Source: an uncultured Eubacteriales bacterium
GTDB taxonomy: Bacteria > Bacillota > Clostridia > Oscillospirales > Oscillospiraceae
Length of the DNA: 6,425 nt
Direction: 5' to 3'
Assembly (NCBI GenBank): GCA_900553545.1
Contig: USDP01000091.1
Coordinates: 1 to 6,425, forward strand
The notes under the pieces are model-generated. The model was given only the letters and a program-made list of their open reading frames with translations. It had not been told where the DNA came from and did no database searches. Numbering within the stretch: the stretch's first letter is position 1; each line of letters opens with the position of its first letter. Positions 1 to 5,776 of the stretch are shown piece after piece. Both the position numbers and the translations under genes were made by a program.

Positions 1-1
1 A

Positions 2-334
2 ATTCTGGCCGAGGACAATTATGAGATGCTGTTCGTCATCAACCGGGCCCGGCCGCTGACCAGGACGGTAGCGGATACGATCCTTGTGCTGCGGGAAATC
101 GAGGCCGCCTGTGGGCTGCCGTTCACGGCAGTCGTCAACAATACAAATCTCGGACAGGCGACGGCGGCGGTGGATGTGCTGTCAAGCATGCCCTATGCGG
201 AGGCGGTCGCCGCGCGGGCAGGGCTGCCGCTCAAGATGACCTGCTGCGCTGCGCCGCTCTTTGATGCGCTGCGCGGGAGTATTCCAAACCTGTTCCCGAT
301 GGACATTCAGCAATTATACTATCAATTACGATAA
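2..334 (+). CDS. C-terminal part of a probable ParA/CobQ-like P-loop protein (5' end outside window)
   Basis: The frame is open from the first full codon at position 2, so about 111 C-terminal residues are present and the N-terminus, where a P-loop would lie, is missing. The visible part has alternating hydrophobic strands and helices: MLFVINRARP, then TAVVNNTNLG, then a leucine/alanine-rich helix. The VNNTNLG segment resembles the NKxD-like nucleotide-contact region of the SIMIBI (MinD/ParA/CobQ) class, where a strand ends in a base-contacting asparagine. It lies 14 bases upstream of the ferredoxin gene and very likely belongs to the same transcript. I infer a nucleotide-binding accessory protein of the oxidoreductase operon. 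I cannot see Walker A, so the family is not proven and the specific function is unknown. Confidence 0.6.
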   Translation: MLAEDNYEMLFVINRARPLTRTVADTILVLREIEAACGLPFTAVVNNTNLGQATAAVDVLSSMPYAEAVAARAGLPLKMTCCAAPLFDALRGSIPNLFPMDIQQLYYQLR

Positions 335-348
335 TTGGGAGGTAGAAA

Positions 349-555
349 ATGGCAAAACTGATATTTCAGGAAGAACTCTGCAAGGGCTGCGGCCTGTGCG
401 TGAACGCCTGTCCGAAGGGACTGCTGGCGCTGTCGAAGACGCGGCTGAATCAAAAGGGACATGCGCCCGTGGAGCTGACGGAGCCGGACAAGTGCGTCGG
501 CTGTGCGTTCTGCGCGACGATGTGTCCCGACTGTGTCATTACGGTAGAAAAGTAA
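349..555 (+). CDS. 2x[4Fe-4S] ferredoxin subunit (delta) of a 2-oxoacid:ferredoxin oxidoreductase
   Basis: This 68-residue protein has two complete bacterial ferredoxin motifs: C11-x2-C14-x2-C17-x3-C21-P and C49-x2-C52-x2-C55-x3-C59-P. Each should bind one [4Fe-4S] cluster, with the last cysteine of each motif crossing over to the other cluster. The family relays electrons from the TPP-bearing catalytic subunit to free ferredoxin. The start is fixed by GGGAGGT at 337-343, about five bases before the ATG. The stop codon overlaps the ribosome binding site of the alpha-subunit gene, which suggests coupled translation. Position directly before the alpha, beta and gamma genes marks it as the delta subunit rather than a free ferredoxin. 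Subunit lettering (vorC/vorD/korD) varies between organisms, so no symbol is given. An extra cysteine, C62, follows the second motif. Confidence 0.95.
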   Translation: MAKLIFQEELCKGCGLCVNACPKGLLALSKTRLNQKGHAPVELTEPDKCVGCAFCATMCPDCVITVEK

Positions 556-568
556 GGAGGGCGGGAAG

Positions 569-1636
569 ATGCAGGAAAAAGTATTGATGAAGGGCAACGA
601 GGCCATCGCGGAGGCCGCGATCCTCGCCGGCTGCCGCCACTATCTGGGCTATCCCATCACGCCGCAGACCGAGGTCGCGGCCTATATGGCGAAGAAAATG
701 CCGAAGATCGGCGGGACGTTTTTGCAGGCCGAGAGCGAGATCGCGGCCATCAACATGGTTTACGGCGTGGCCGCGACGGGCAAGCGGGCGATGACCTCGT
801 CCTCCAGCCCCGGTATCGCGCTCAAGTGCGAGGGCATTTCGTATCTGGCGGGCGCAGATCTGCCCGCAGTCATTGTCAATGTGCAGCGCGGCGGGCCCGG
901 CCTCGGCGGCATTCAGCCATCGCAGTCCGACTACTTCCTCGCGACGCGCGGACCTGGCCACGGCGACTTCCATGTGCTGGTACTGGCTCCGGCGTCGGTT
1001 CAGGAGATGGCCGACCTGACCGGAAAGGCGTTTGACCTTGCGGAAAAATACCGGATGCCGGCGATGCTGCTGGCTGACGGCACGATGGGTCAGATGATGG
1101 AACCTGTGCAGCTCCCGGAGCCGCGTGACCCGGACACAACTGAAAAGGATTGGGCCGTTACTGGAACGAAGTGCCAGCGGAAGCACCATATCGTCAACTC
1201 GCTGTACTTAAGTCCCGCAGAGCTTGAGCGGCTGAACATCGAGCGCTTCGCGCGATACGCCGAGATCGAGAAGAATGAGTGCATGTGGGAAGAGTTCATG
1301 ATGGAGGACGCCGAGGTCTGCATCGTGTCCTGCGGTATTACCGCGCGCGTGTCGCGCAACGCGATCGTCGAAGCGCGCAAGCAGGGCATCAAGGCCGGCA
1401 TGATCCGGCCGATCACGCTCTGGCCGTTCCCGAAGGCACCGCTGCGCAAGGCCGCTGATCAGGTGAAGCGGTTCGTCTGCGTGGAGCTCAACATGGGCCA
1501 GATGCGCGAGGATGTGCAGCTGGCGGTAGAGTGCAAAAAGCCGGTCGACCTCTGCTTCCGCGTGGGCGGCATGATCCCGTCGCCGGATGAGGTGCTGGAC
1601 GCGATCCGTAAGGCAAACGAAGGAGGGAACGACTGA
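569..1636 (+). CDS. vorB: 2-oxoacid:ferredoxin oxidoreductase alpha subunit, VorB type
   Basis: At 355 residues this is the normal length for a separate alpha subunit. It carries the YPITP motif (residues 28-32), which contacts the 2-oxoacid and the TPP aminopyrimidine side. The QAESE segment (53-57) probably includes the glutamate that activates TPP. A GGPGLGG loop (108-114) and the domain-III strand RPITLWPFP (280-288) are also present. The GGPGLGG form, followed by a GPGHGD stretch, is what I associate with VorB (2-oxoisovalerate) proteins; 2-oxoglutarate-type KorA proteins usually have GGPSTG here. With the beta, gamma and ferredoxin subunits it would convert a 2-oxoacid plus CoA to acyl-CoA, CO2 and reduced ferredoxin in the cytoplasm. 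The start at 569 is supported by AAGGAGG at 554-560; an internal ATG at 587 is also possible. The branched-chain substrate is inferred from the motif and the nearby aminotransferase; 2-oxoglutarate cannot be excluded. Confidence 0.92.
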   Translation: MQEKVLMKGNEAIAEAAILAGCRHYLGYPITPQTEVAAYMAKKMPKIGGTFLQAESEIAAINMVYGVAATGKRAMTSSSSPGIALKCEGISYLAGADLPAVIVNVQRGGPGLGGIQPSQSDYFLATRGPGHGDFHVLVLAPASVQEMADLTGKAFDLAEKYRMPAMLLADGTMGQMMEPVQLPEPRDPDTTEKDWAVTGTKCQRKHHIVNSLYLSPAELERLNIERFARYAEIEKNECMWEEFMMEDAEVCIVSCGITARVSRNAIVEARKQGIKAGMIRPITLWPFPKAPLRKAADQVKRFVCVELNMGQMREDVQLAVECKKPVDLCFRVGGMIPSPDEVLDAIRKANEGGND

Positions 1637-2376
1637 TGGCTGTTGTATTTGAAAAACCGAAGGCGCTGACCGACGCTGTATTCCACTACTGCCCCGGCTG
1701 CACGCATGGCATCATCCATCGGCTCGTCGCCGAGGCGATCGACACGCTCGGCATCGAGGGCCGGACGATCGGCATTGCGCCGGTCGGCTGTTCCGTACTG
1801 GCCTATGACTACTTTACCTGTGACATGGTCGAGGCGTCGCACGGACGTGCGCCCGCAGTCGCGACGGGTGTGAAGCGGTCGCTGCCGGACAACATTGTCT
1901 TTACCTATCAGGGCGACGGCGACCTCGCGTCCATCGGCCTCTGCGAGACCGTCTCCGCCGCGGCGCGCGGCGAAAACATCACGGTCATCTTCGTCAACAA
2001 TGCGATCTACGGCATGACGGGCGGCCAGATGGCCCCGACCTCTCTGCCCGGCCAGATCACACAGACGTCGCCCTATGGACGCGACGTTAACACCTGCGGC
2101 TGGCCGATCCGGATCTGCGAGATGCTCGCGACGCTGGAGGCCCCGGCGTATCTTGAGCGCGTGACCGTGAACAATGTGAAAAACGTGAAAAACGCAAAAA
2201 AAGCGATCGAAAAGGCGTTCCGTTATCAGGTGGAGGGCAAGGGCTTCTCCCTGATCGAGGTGCTGTCGGCCTGTCCGACGAACTGGGGCCTGACGCCGCA
2301 GAAGGCGCTGGAGTGGATCGACGAGAAGATGATCCCGTACTATCCGCTGGGTGTCTACCGAGACAAGGAGGGCTGA
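1636..2376 (+). CDS. 2-oxoacid:ferredoxin oxidoreductase beta subunit (TPP- and FeS-binding)
   Basis: This 246-residue subunit has the TPP/Mg motif GDGD (93-96) followed about 25 residues later by NN (121-122) in FVNNAIYGMTGGQ. The N-terminal CPGC (C19, C22), C52 in PVGCS and C213 in SACPTNW match the order and approximate spacing of the four cysteines that hold the proximal [4Fe-4S] cluster in two-subunit archaeal and bacterial 2-oxoacid:ferredoxin oxidoreductases. It therefore supplies both the TPP site and the first electron acceptor. The ATG overlaps the alpha-subunit TGA by one base (TGATG), with AGGAGGG at 1621-1627, so translation is probably coupled. A short in-frame VKN repeat and a run of seven A sit near residues 181-189, but the frame continues intact. 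Length and motifs indicate an intact subunit. Symbols vorA and korB are both used for such proteins. Confidence 0.93.
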   Translation: MAVVFEKPKALTDAVFHYCPGCTHGIIHRLVAEAIDTLGIEGRTIGIAPVGCSVLAYDYFTCDMVEASHGRAPAVATGVKRSLPDNIVFTYQGDGDLASIGLCETVSAAARGENITVIFVNNAIYGMTGGQMAPTSLPGQITQTSPYGRDVNTCGWPIRICEMLATLEAPAYLERVTVNNVKNVKNAKKAIEKAFRYQVEGKGFSLIEVLSACPTNWGLTPQKALEWIDEKMIPYYPLGVYRDKEG

Positions 2377-2379
2377 GAG

Positions 2380-2919
2380 ATGGCAGATCATCAAATCGTG
2401 ATTGCGGGCTTCGGCGGACAGGGATTGCTGTTCTCCGGAAAGGTTCTGGCCTACGCGGGCCTCATCGAAGGGCGGGAGCTCAGCTGGCTGCCGTCCTACG
2501 GCCCGGAGATGCGTGGCGGCACGGCGAACTGCAACGTCATTCTGTCGGACGCCCCGGTCGGCTCGCCGATCGTAAACACGCCGAACGTGCTCATGGTTAT
2601 GAACAACCCTTCGCTCGATAAATATGAAAACGCCGTGCAGCCGGGCGGGAAAATTTTCCTCGACTCCACGCTCATCGCCCGCAAGGTTACGCGCACGGAT
2701 GTGGAGGCTTATTACGTCCCGGCCACGAAGATGGCAATGGACATGGGAATGCCGACGCTTGCCAACATGATCCTGCTCGGCGCGCTGATCTCGAAGACCG
2801 GGTGCGTCCGGGAGGAGAGCCTCGCGGACGCGCTGCACAAGGTCATCCCGGCGCGCAATGCCGACCTTTTCGACCTCAACATGCAGGCGCTTCAGGCTGG
2901 GAAGGAGTTCGCCGGATGA
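2380..2919 (+). CDS. 2-oxoacid:ferredoxin oxidoreductase gamma subunit
   Basis: This 179-residue protein matches the gamma (POR/KOR catalytic gamma domain) family. It has the N-terminal GFGGQG loop (10-15), the SYGPEMRGG segment (39-47) and a C-terminal helical tail. In this family the gamma domain packs against the alpha subunit and helps close the CoA-binding side of the complex. AAGGAGGG at 2365-2372 lies just before the beta-gene TGA, and the ATG follows that stop by three bases, so expression is tightly coupled. The order delta, alpha, beta, gamma is a common arrangement of the four-subunit enzyme. Length and motifs look complete, with no sign of damage. Confidence 0.92.
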   Translation: MADHQIVIAGFGGQGLLFSGKVLAYAGLIEGRELSWLPSYGPEMRGGTANCNVILSDAPVGSPIVNTPNVLMVMNNPSLDKYENAVQPGGKIFLDSTLIARKVTRTDVEAYYVPATKMAMDMGMPTLANMILLGALISKTGCVREESLADALHKVIPARNADLFDLNMQALQAGKEFAG

Positions 2920-3701
2920 AGACCACCTGCATCCAGATGGACATGCTCTTCGCGCAGCCGGAGGAGAACTTCGTGAAAGCGAAGCGGCTCATCCGCGACG
3001 CGATGGCAAGCGAACCGGACGTGGTCGTCCTGCCGGAAACATGGAACACCGGGTTTTTCCCGAAGCAGGGCCTTTCCGAGCTGGCCGACCGGGACTGCGC
3101 GCGGGTGAAACGCGAACTCGGCGGGCTGGCTGCGGAGCTTGGCGTGAATCTTGTGGCGGGCAGCGTCGCGAATGTGCGCGGCGGAAAGGTCTATAACACG
3201 GCGTGCGTCTTTGACCGCGCGGGGAACTGCGTCGCAGAGTATGATAAGACGCACCTGTTTACGCCGATGGGCGAGCACGAATATTTCACGCCCGGCGATC
3301 ATCTCTGCCGCTTCCGGCTCGACGGACACGACTGCGGCCTTGTAATCTGCTATGACATCCGCTTCCCGGAGTTGACGCGGACACTCGCCGTGCAGGGGAT
3401 GGACATGCTCTTCGTCGTGAGCCAGTGGCCCGCGGCGCGCATCCCGCATCTGCGGGCGCTGACGGTGGCGCGCGCCATTGAAAATCAGATGTTTGTGGTC
3501 TGCTGCAACTCCTGCGGCGACGCAGGCGATACGCGCTACGGCGGCTTCTCCGCAATCATCGACCCATGGGGTGAGACGCTGGCGCTGGCCGCGGAAAACG
3601 AACAAATTTTGACCGCGGAATGCGAGATGGACGTGCTGGGAGAAATCCGCAGCTCGATCAATGTGTTCCGCGACCGCCGCCCGGAGCTCTATCAGATCTG
3701 A
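2916..3701 (+). CDS. carbon-nitrogen hydrolase (nitrilase superfamily), omega-amidase-like
   Basis: The product is 261 residues. It has the full nitrilase-superfamily triad: E41 in VLPETWNTGFF, K111 in EYDKTHLF and C145 in VICYDIRFPE. The C-terminal FRDRRPELY and the length fit the YafV/omega-amidase branch, which hydrolyses 2-oxoglutaramate or 2-oxosuccinamate to the 2-oxoacid and ammonia. The chosen start overlaps the gamma-subunit stop (ATGA) and has AAGGAG at 2902-2907; the frame is open further upstream, but that would overlap the gamma gene by more than 100 bases. Operon position after an oxidoreductase for branched-chain-type 2-oxoacids and before an aminotransferase suggests it removes 2-oxoglutaramate formed by glutamine-dependent transamination. 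The enzyme class is well supported; the exact amide substrate is inference. Confidence 0.88.
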   Translation: MKTTCIQMDMLFAQPEENFVKAKRLIRDAMASEPDVVVLPETWNTGFFPKQGLSELADRDCARVKRELGGLAAELGVNLVAGSVANVRGGKVYNTACVFDRAGNCVAEYDKTHLFTPMGEHEYFTPGDHLCRFRLDGHDCGLVICYDIRFPELTRTLAVQGMDMLFVVSQWPAARIPHLRALTVARAIENQMFVVCCNSCGDAGDTRYGGFSAIIDPWGETLALAAENEQILTAECEMDVLGEIRSSINVFRDRRPELYQI

Positions 3702-3723
3702 CCGATGCCCCGCCGCAGCGGGC

Positions 3724-3753
3724 AAAGCCTCCCCTTTCATAAGGGGAGCCTTT
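3724..3753 (+). terminator. hairpin after the oxidoreductase/amidase operon, possible terminator
   Basis: Arms AAAGCCTCCCCTT (3724-3736) and AAGGGGAGCCTTT (3741-3753) pair over 13 positions with one mismatch around a TCAT loop. The hairpin begins 22 bases after the amidase stop. Only three T follow the stem, so termination would be inefficient or bidirectional. The sequence style (CTCCCC...GGGGAG) also resembles dispersed palindromic repeats of gut Clostridia, so this may be a repeat unit that acts as an RNA 3' end. Confidence 0.5.
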
Positions 3754-3756
3754 GGC

Positions 3757-3775
3757 GGGCGACCATGTGTCGCCC
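3757..3775. repeat. second small palindrome in the intergenic region
   Basis: GGGCGAC (3757-3763) and GTCGCCC (3769-3775) pair perfectly around a five-base loop, three bases after the larger hairpin. A weaker five-bp palindrome, CCCGC/GCGGG, lies just upstream at 3709-3722. The cluster of palindromes in about 70 bases suggests a dispersed repeat unit or an operon-boundary structure. Its function is unknown. Confidence 0.4.
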
Positions 3776-3793
3776 GAACCGACAAACAGCTTT

Positions 3794-3799
3794 TATAAT
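3794..3799 (+). promoter_or_regulatory. ilvE: candidate -10 element of the aminotransferase gene
   Basis: A perfect TATAAT lies 27 bases before the aminotransferase ATG, in an AT-rich patch within otherwise GC-rich DNA. No recognisable -35 hexamer sits at 16-18 bases upstream, so the promoter is weak, extended or activator-dependent if real. Confidence 0.4.
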
Positions 3800-3826
3800 G
3801 TATATGAATATCAGGAGGAACGAAAA

Positions 3827-4908
3827 ATGGAATACAACTTCCCTGTGACGAGAACCACGCACCCCAAGCCCCGTCCCGCCGACGAGACGAAGCTGGGCTT
3901 TGCGAAATACTTCACCGACCACATGTTTGTCATGGACTATGACGAAGGACAGGGCTGGCACGACGGGCGCGTTGTGCCGCACGAGCCGTTCCTCATCGAG
4001 CCGGCGTCCTGCGTGCTGCACTACGCACAGATGATGTTTGAGGGCATGAAGGCCGCACGCCGGACGGCGGCATCCAGATCTTCCGGCCGGACATGAACAT
4101 CAAGCGTATGGCCCGCACGAATGAGCGCATGTGCATCCCGGAGCTGCCGGGCGACCTCTTCCTCGCGGCGGTCAAGGCTGTGATTGAGGCAGACCGCGAC
4201 TGGGTTCCCTCCGCGCCGGGCACTGCGATGTATATCCGGCCGTTCATCTTCGGCGATGAGGTCTCGTTCTCGGTTCTGCCGGCCAAGCACTACAAATTCA
4301 TGATCATCCTCAGCCCGACGGGCTCCTACTACGCGGCAAACGACGGCGGGCTCTCCACGACGCGCATCTATGTGCAGGACAAATACATCCGCGCGGCGCA
4401 CGGCGGCACGGGTTATGCCAAGGTCGGCGGCAACTACGGCGGCGGCATGCGCGCCAGCCAGGACGCGATGAAATATAACTGCAAGGATGTCCTCTGGCTC
4501 GACGCTGCGGAGCACAAGTATGTCGAGGAGATCGGCACGTCGAACGCCTTCTTCCGCATCGCGGACGAGGTCATCACCGCGCCGCTCGACTCCGGCACGA
4601 TCCTGCCCGGCATCACGCGCGACTCCGTCATCCAGCTGCTGAAAAAGTGGGGCGTCAAGGTCTCGGAGCGGAAGCTCTCGATCGACGAGGTCGTTGCCGC
4701 GTCGAAGGACGGCAGCCTGCAGGAGATCTTCGCCAGCGGCACCGCAGCGGTCATCTCGCCGATCGGCTGGCTGAACGTGATGGGCACGGATGTGCAGGTC
4801 GCGGATGGGACGGTCGGCCCCGTGGCGCAGAAGCTCTATGATACGCTCTACGGCATGCAAACCGGGACGGTTGCCGATGATATGGGCTGGACGTATCGGC
4901 TCCTGTAA
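3827..4908 (+). pseudogene. ilvE: branched-chain aminotransferase broken by a 4-base deletion
   Basis: AGGAGG at 3813-3818 precedes an ATG that opens a class-IV (fold type IV) PLP aminotransferase frame. The frame runs to YAQMMFEGMKA (codon 76, ending at 4054), then leaves the family and stops at 4094-4096. The rest continues in another frame from DGGIQIFRPDMN at 4063 to the stop at 4908. Inserting TACC after 4054 yields GMKAYRTPDGG, the family motif, and a 361-residue protein, a normal length. In that repaired numbering the PLP lysine is K200 (codon 4420-4422) in GTGYAKVGGNYGG. EIGTSNAFF, SGTILPGITR and ASGTAAVISPIGWL are intact. The enzyme would swap amino groups between Leu/Ile/Val and 2-oxoglutarate, feeding 2-oxoacids to the upstream oxidoreductase. 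Only one lesion is seen, so it is either a recent pseudogene or a sequence error. Confidence 0.9.
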
Positions 4909-4915
4909 GCGCTTT

Positions 4916-4944
4916 TTTACAAGTCCTGCAGAACACGTTACAAT
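4916..4944 (+). promoter_or_regulatory. metA: sigma-A-type promoter for the met leader and metA
   Basis: TTTACA (4916-4921) and TACAAT (4939-4944) each match their consensus hexamer at five of six positions, separated by the optimal 17 bases. Transcription would begin near 4950, giving a leader of about 180 bases before the metA start site. It lies immediately after the aminotransferase stop, so the metA unit had its own promoter. Confidence 0.65.
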
Positions 4945-4981
4945 ATCCCCAAGGAATTCAGACGAAAGGACGGTGCGCAGC

Positions 4982-5035
4982 ATGAATATCGGTATGATTA
5001 TGATGATATGCAAGCCTGTCTTTGATGTGTTCTGA
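4982..5035 (+). CDS. Met-rich leader peptide (17 aa) ahead of metA
   Basis: AAAGGA at 4965-4970, then ATG, encodes MNIGMIMMICKPVFDVF and stops at 5033-5035. Methionine occupies positions 1, 5, 7 and 8, and isoleucine positions 3, 6 and 9. The ORF lies about 30 bases after the predicted transcription start, 21 bases before a strong terminator and 95 bases before the metA remnant. This is the classical layout of a leader peptide in ribosome-mediated attenuation, with the codons of the end-product amino acid clustered. Bases 5014-5024 (GCCTGTCTTTG) can pair with 5056-5066 in the terminator's 5' arm, with one mismatch and two G-U pairs. That pairing would act as an antiterminator when the ribosome stalls at the Met codons. 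Translation and regulation are inferred; I found no SAM-I riboswitch or T-box hallmark in this leader. Confidence 0.5.
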   Translation: MNIGMIMMICKPVFDVF

Positions 5036-5056
5036 GAGCTGCTCGAACAAATTTCC

Positions 5057-5097
5057 AAAGGCGGTCATGGGTGCGTTGTCCATGACCGCCTTTCTTT
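5057..5097 (+). terminator. Rho-independent terminator / attenuator before metA
   Basis: AAAGGCGGTCATGG (5057-5070) and CCATGACCGCCTTT (5080-5093) form a perfect 14-bp stem around a nine-base loop, followed by CTTTG. The hairpin stands between the leader peptide and the metA ribosome binding site, so it would stop transcription before metA unless disrupted. It would also serve as an end for aminotransferase readthrough. Confidence 0.75.
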
Positions 5098-5129
5098 GTC
5101 TGACTGTAAAAAAATGAGGAGGAACCCCG

Positions 5130-5561
5130 ATACCGATCAAAATACCGAACGGATTGCCGGCGAAGACATCTCCGTGAAGGAGGAGACGCGCACCGTGACA
5201 CAGGACATCCGACCGCTGCAGATTCTGGTTTTGAACCCTGATGCCGATGAAGATTGAAACGAAGACATACGTCTATTCCACGTTTCACGTCTGCTGGGGC
5301 GCACAGGCGGGACTCTATTATCATGATGGTATTCACAAGCACGACCTGCAGGAAAAGCTCTTCGGCGCGTTCCCGCACATGGTGGCACGTCGGAGTTCGA
5401 TGTTCATGCGCGGCTTTGACGACACGTTCATGGTGCCGCATTCACGGCACACCACGATCCGCCGCGAGGAAGTGTAGGCGTGCGGCAAACTGAAAATTCT
5501 GGCATCCTCACCAAAGGTGGGCATCTACGCGCTCTCAACCGAGGGCGGACGGCAGATCTTT
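5130..5561 (+). pseudogene. metA: decayed homoserine O-acyltransferase (MetA)
   Basis: A strong GAGGAGGA (5116-5123) precedes ATA-CCG-ATC at 5130, translating as IPIKIPNGLPAKT; the family begins MPIKIPN, so the start codon has mutated from ATG to ATA. The next block, EDISVKEETRTVTQDIRP, is in another frame from 5162, implying loss of a few codons near 5158. An extra C in the CCC at 5236-5238 shifts frame again into LMPMKIET. About 80 residues of the family are then missing, because KIETKT runs straight into YVYSTFHVCWGAQAGLYYH, which holds the nucleophile cysteine. MRGFDDTF and PHSRHT follow, then an in-frame TAG at 5475-5477, then GIYALSTEGGRQIF. Homology ends at 5561, before the GHPEYD region that bears the catalytic His and Glu. 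Intact MetA acylates homoserine as the first committed step to methionine. This copy cannot be functional. Confidence 0.88.
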
Positions 5562-5756
5562 AAAACCGCCCGCCAGATACATCTCGATGAGCGCCTCCTC
5601 CACGCTGCTTTCTCGGCGACGATAGTCCCAATCCTCCGGCAGGGACAGCATTTGCGACAACAGCCCCTTAGCTTTCAAGGTCAGCTCCTTGTTTCGCAGA
5701 TGGTGGTTTGACATGACGGTGTACCCGCTGTTGCGCTCCACCCGAAATACTGCCAT
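5535..5756 (-). pseudogene. truncated replication-initiator-like protein (DUF6017-type N-terminus) with a chimeric tail
   Basis: A 73-codon minus-strand frame has a good AAAGGAG (5767-5773) before its ATG. Residues 1-45 (5756-5622) include YTVMSNHHLRN, LKAKGLLSQML and LPEDWDY. This resembles the N-terminal winged-helix start of replication-initiator-like (DnaD/DUF6017-type) proteins of gut Firmicutes conjugative elements, which normally exceed 200 residues. After LPEDWDY the family would continue into more of the helix-turn-helix; instead the frame reads into an IS256-like fragment and then antisense metA until the stop at 5535. It is therefore a truncated gene with an accidental tail. It sits 20 bases downstream of the Cys-rich gene and was probably in one operon with it. 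Confidence 0.7.
5565..5621 (-). mobile_element. IS256-family transposase fragment
   Basis: On the minus strand these bases encode RRRESSVEEALIEMYLAGG. This resembles the N-terminal region of IS256-family transposases, where VEEALIEMYLAGVS precedes the helix that begins the conserved core. Only about 19 residues remain. It is flanked on one side by the end of metA homology (5561) and on the other by a replication-protein N-terminus (from 5622). No terminal inverted repeat or target duplication is visible. The family call rests on a short match. Confidence 0.5.
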
Positions 5757-5776
5757 AGGTTATCAGCTCCTTTCGC

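Noticed and set aside
2165..2205. GTGAAAAAC repeat and A7 run in the beta-subunit gene as a frameshift or repeat element
   Set aside because: The reading frame and family homology continue unbroken; it encodes a lysine/asparagine helix and needs no special explanation.
1459..2838. 459-residue minus-strand open frame
   Set aside because: It is antisense to the beta and gamma oxidoreductase genes, has arginine/histidine-rich composition typical of shadow frames in GC-rich DNA, and matches no family.
4052..4096. Programmed frameshift in the aminotransferase
   Set aside because: There is no slippery heptamer or downstream pseudoknot at the break. A slip would also omit the conserved YRTP residues; a simple deletion of TACC explains the sequence exactly.
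4021..5058. 345-residue minus-strand open frame
   Set aside because: It is antisense to the aminotransferase and the metA leader, lacks a ribosome binding site and shows only low-complexity shadow composition.
4909..5129. SAM riboswitch or T-box before metA
   Set aside because: I looked for the SAM-I core and the T-box TGGNACCGCG-type sequence and did not recognise either; the leader peptide and terminator fit better.
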